Assembly (NCBI GenBank): GCA_902489375.1
Contig: CABTZP010000063.1
Span: 1 to 7,941 of the forward strand
Length of the DNA: 7,941 bases
Direction of reading: 5' to 3'
Source of the DNA: an uncultured Tissierellia bacterium
GTDB lineage: Bacteria > Bacillota > Clostridia > Tissierellales > Peptoniphilaceae
This document shows, in pieces, positions 7,013 through 7,941 of this stretch (positions are counted from its first letter, which is position 1; each line of letters starts with the position of its first letter). The translations under genes were made by a program, and so were the position numbers. The notes under the pieces were generated by a model, which was not told where the DNA came from, ran no database searches, and saw only the letters and a list, made by a program, of their open reading frames with translations.

Positions 7013-7048
7013 CCCTAACCAGAGTAAAGAACCCTCACCAGAGTAAAG
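7011..7048 (+). repeat. Two-copy 19-base tandem repeat after phoU
   Basis: The 19 bases at 7011-7029 (beginning AACCCTAACC) are repeated head-to-tail at 7030-7048 with one difference, A7017 against C7036. The first copy starts inside the phoU TAA stop. With only two copies a recent slippage duplication is the simplest explanation. A binding site for a regulator is possible, but the 19-base period does not match the 11-base PhoP box phase. Confidence 0.85.
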
Positions 7049-7065
7049 ACGGGGGAAAAAGTTTT

Positions 7066-7122
7066 TTGACTTTTCTTTCCTGCCCGTATTCATTTTTTCC
7101 TGGCCCCCTTTTGCTGTACAAT
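7066..7122 (+). promoter_or_regulatory. Possible promoter for the response regulator gene
   Basis: The 146-base gap between phoU and the regulator holds TACAAT (7117-7122), a fair -10 element 36 bases before the ATG, with only a poor -35 (TTTTTC, 7094-7099) at 17-base spacing. An alternative is TTGACT (7066-7071) with TATTCA (7087-7092) at a short 15-base spacing. Neither pair is convincing; read-through from phoU may supply the transcript. Confidence 0.22.
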
Positions 7123-7142
7123 GAAAAAAGATCGACAGGATC

Positions 7143-7152
7143 AGGAAGGAGG
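7143..7152 (+). promoter_or_regulatory. Near-perfect ribosome binding site deciding the regulator start
   Basis: AGGAAGGAGG is almost fully complementary to the 16S rRNA 3' end and stands six bases before the ATG at 7159. It rules against a longer product running in frame from about 7066, whose extra N-terminal residues do not look like a receiver domain. Confidence 0.9.
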
Positions 7153-7158
7153 CATTTG

Positions 7159-7830
7159 ATGAAGAAGATCTTCATTGTTGAAGATGACCTAAATATCCGT
7201 GAACTTGTCATTTATGCTTTAAAGAACTCAGGATTTGATGCCCAGGGTTTTCCAGATGCGTCCCCTTTTTACAAAGGGCTTGAAAAAGCCCTTCCCGACT
7301 TGATTATTTTGGATATTATGCTGGAGGGGGAGGATGGCTTTGCCATTCTCCAGACTTTAAAAAGTCGGGCGGAAACAAAACCAATTCCCGTGATTATGCT
7401 GACGGCAAAGACTGGCGAGATGGATAAGGTCAAAGGGCTGGACCTTGGAGCAGATGACTATATTACAAAGCCCTTTGGCGTTTTAGAGATGATTAGCCGG
7501 GTGAAAGCCTGCCTTCGCCGGGTGGACAAGGAAACGGAAACCGTAATGCTGGCCGTTGGAGAAATTCAAATGGACCTGGAGAAGCGTTTGGTCGAAGTTT
7601 CCGGAAAACCGATTCAGCTTACCTATAAGGAATTTGAACTCCTGGCTTATTTTTTGGCCAATCCGGGGATTGTTCTTTCTCGAGACCAGCTCATGAATAA
7701 GGTTTGGTCTTATGATTATTCCGGAGAAACGAGGACCGTGGATGTACACATCCGGACCCTGCGGCAAAAATTAGGAAGGGCACGGTCTCAAATCGTCACC
7801 GTGAGAAACGTAGGATATAAACTGGTGTAA
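7159..7830 (+). CDS. OmpR/PhoB-family response regulator, probably PhoP/PhoB of the phosphate regulon
   Basis: A 223-residue transcription factor. Residues 1-120 form a receiver domain with the acidic pocket E8-D9-D10, phospho-acceptor D52 in LIILDIML, T82 in IMLTAK and K104 in ITKPF, so all switch residues are intact. Residues 130-223 form a winged-helix DNA-binding domain of the OmpR/PhoB class, with LTYKEFELLAYF (154-165), VLSRDQLMNKVW (172-183), the recognition-helix region RTVDVHIRTLRQKLG (192-206) and the wing end VRNVGYKLV (215-223). Its position directly after pstSCAB-phoU makes regulation of phosphate genes the likely role, perhaps through the phased repeats before pstS. Sequence alone cannot separate PhoP/PhoB from other OmpR-type regulators, hence no symbol. 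No histidine kinase follows in the 111 bases left of the window. Confidence 0.93.
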   Translation: MKKIFIVEDDLNIRELVIYALKNSGFDAQGFPDASPFYKGLEKALPDLIILDIMLEGEDGFAILQTLKSRAETKPIPVIMLTAKTGEMDKVKGLDLGADDYITKPFGVLEMISRVKACLRRVDKETETVMLAVGEIQMDLEKRLVEVSGKPIQLTYKEFELLAYFLANPGIVLSRDQLMNKVWSYDYSGETRTVDVHIRTLRQKLGRARSQIVTVRNVGYKLV

Positions 7831-7941
7831 ATAAAGATCATTCGACCCTTTTTCAGCGCCGGCCCCCCTGCCCGCGCCTCTCTGGTTTTTTTTCAATCAT
7901 TTTTTTTTCTTTGTTATTTTGTTTTTTTTAAGAAAAAAAAA

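Noticed and set aside
7011..7048. CRISPR-like repeat
   Set aside because: Two directly abutting copies with no spacers and no cas genes.
7066..7158. Longer start for the response regulator
   Set aside because: The added residues do not resemble a receiver domain, and AGGAAGGAGG fixes the start at 7159.
7854..7941. Terminator after the response regulator
   Set aside because: The GC-rich stretch at 7854-7880 does not fold into more than a 3-bp stem before the T runs; a terminator may exist but is not supported.

Overview
The window looks like chromosome of a low-G+C Gram-positive bacterium, most likely a member of Clostridia. The grounds are strong purine-rich ribosome binding sites (AAGGAG and AGGAAGGAGG types) before almost every gene, a phosphate-binding lipoprotein with a Gram-positive type linker, a PhoP/PhoB-type regulator at the pst locus, and a CpoA-like glycolipid glycosyltransferase. 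Genus cannot be told from the sequence. No mobile element, CRISPR array, rRNA or tRNA was seen.

Layout. At the left edge a possible last few codons of an upstream gene are followed by an AspT-type aminotransferase on the + strand (65-1306) with its own short terminator. A family 4 glycosyltransferase on the - strand (1422-2513) converges on it. A 263-base divergent intergenic region (2514-2776) then holds TTAACA-like hexamers on an 11-base phase, resembling a PhoP box facing right. From 2777 to 7012 runs the high-affinity phosphate uptake cluster pstS-pstC-pstA-pstB-phoU, followed at 7159-7830 by a PhoB/PhoP-type response regulator. A strong rho-independent terminator sits between pstS and pstC. 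The last 111 bases hold no gene that I can support and end in A/T homopolymers. A partner sensor kinase, if there is one, lies outside the window.

How the genes work together. PstS binds phosphate outside the membrane, PstC and PstA form the channel, PstB powers it with ATP, and PhoU reports transporter state to the two-component system. The response regulator would then act on the box upstream of pstS. The divergent glycosyltransferase resembles enzymes that build glycolipids from diacylglycerol; its sharing of the Pho control region suggests, but does not show, a link between phosphate limitation and replacement of phospholipid by glycolipid.

Most notable observation: PstS is circularly permuted. 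The part that is C-terminal in ordinary PstS (SREEGSGTR onward) comes first, and the part that is normally N-terminal (GSTSVTP to FTGAVTQW) comes last, all in one lipoprotein. The rest of the window is a recognisable phosphate regulon; I see no wholly new system.
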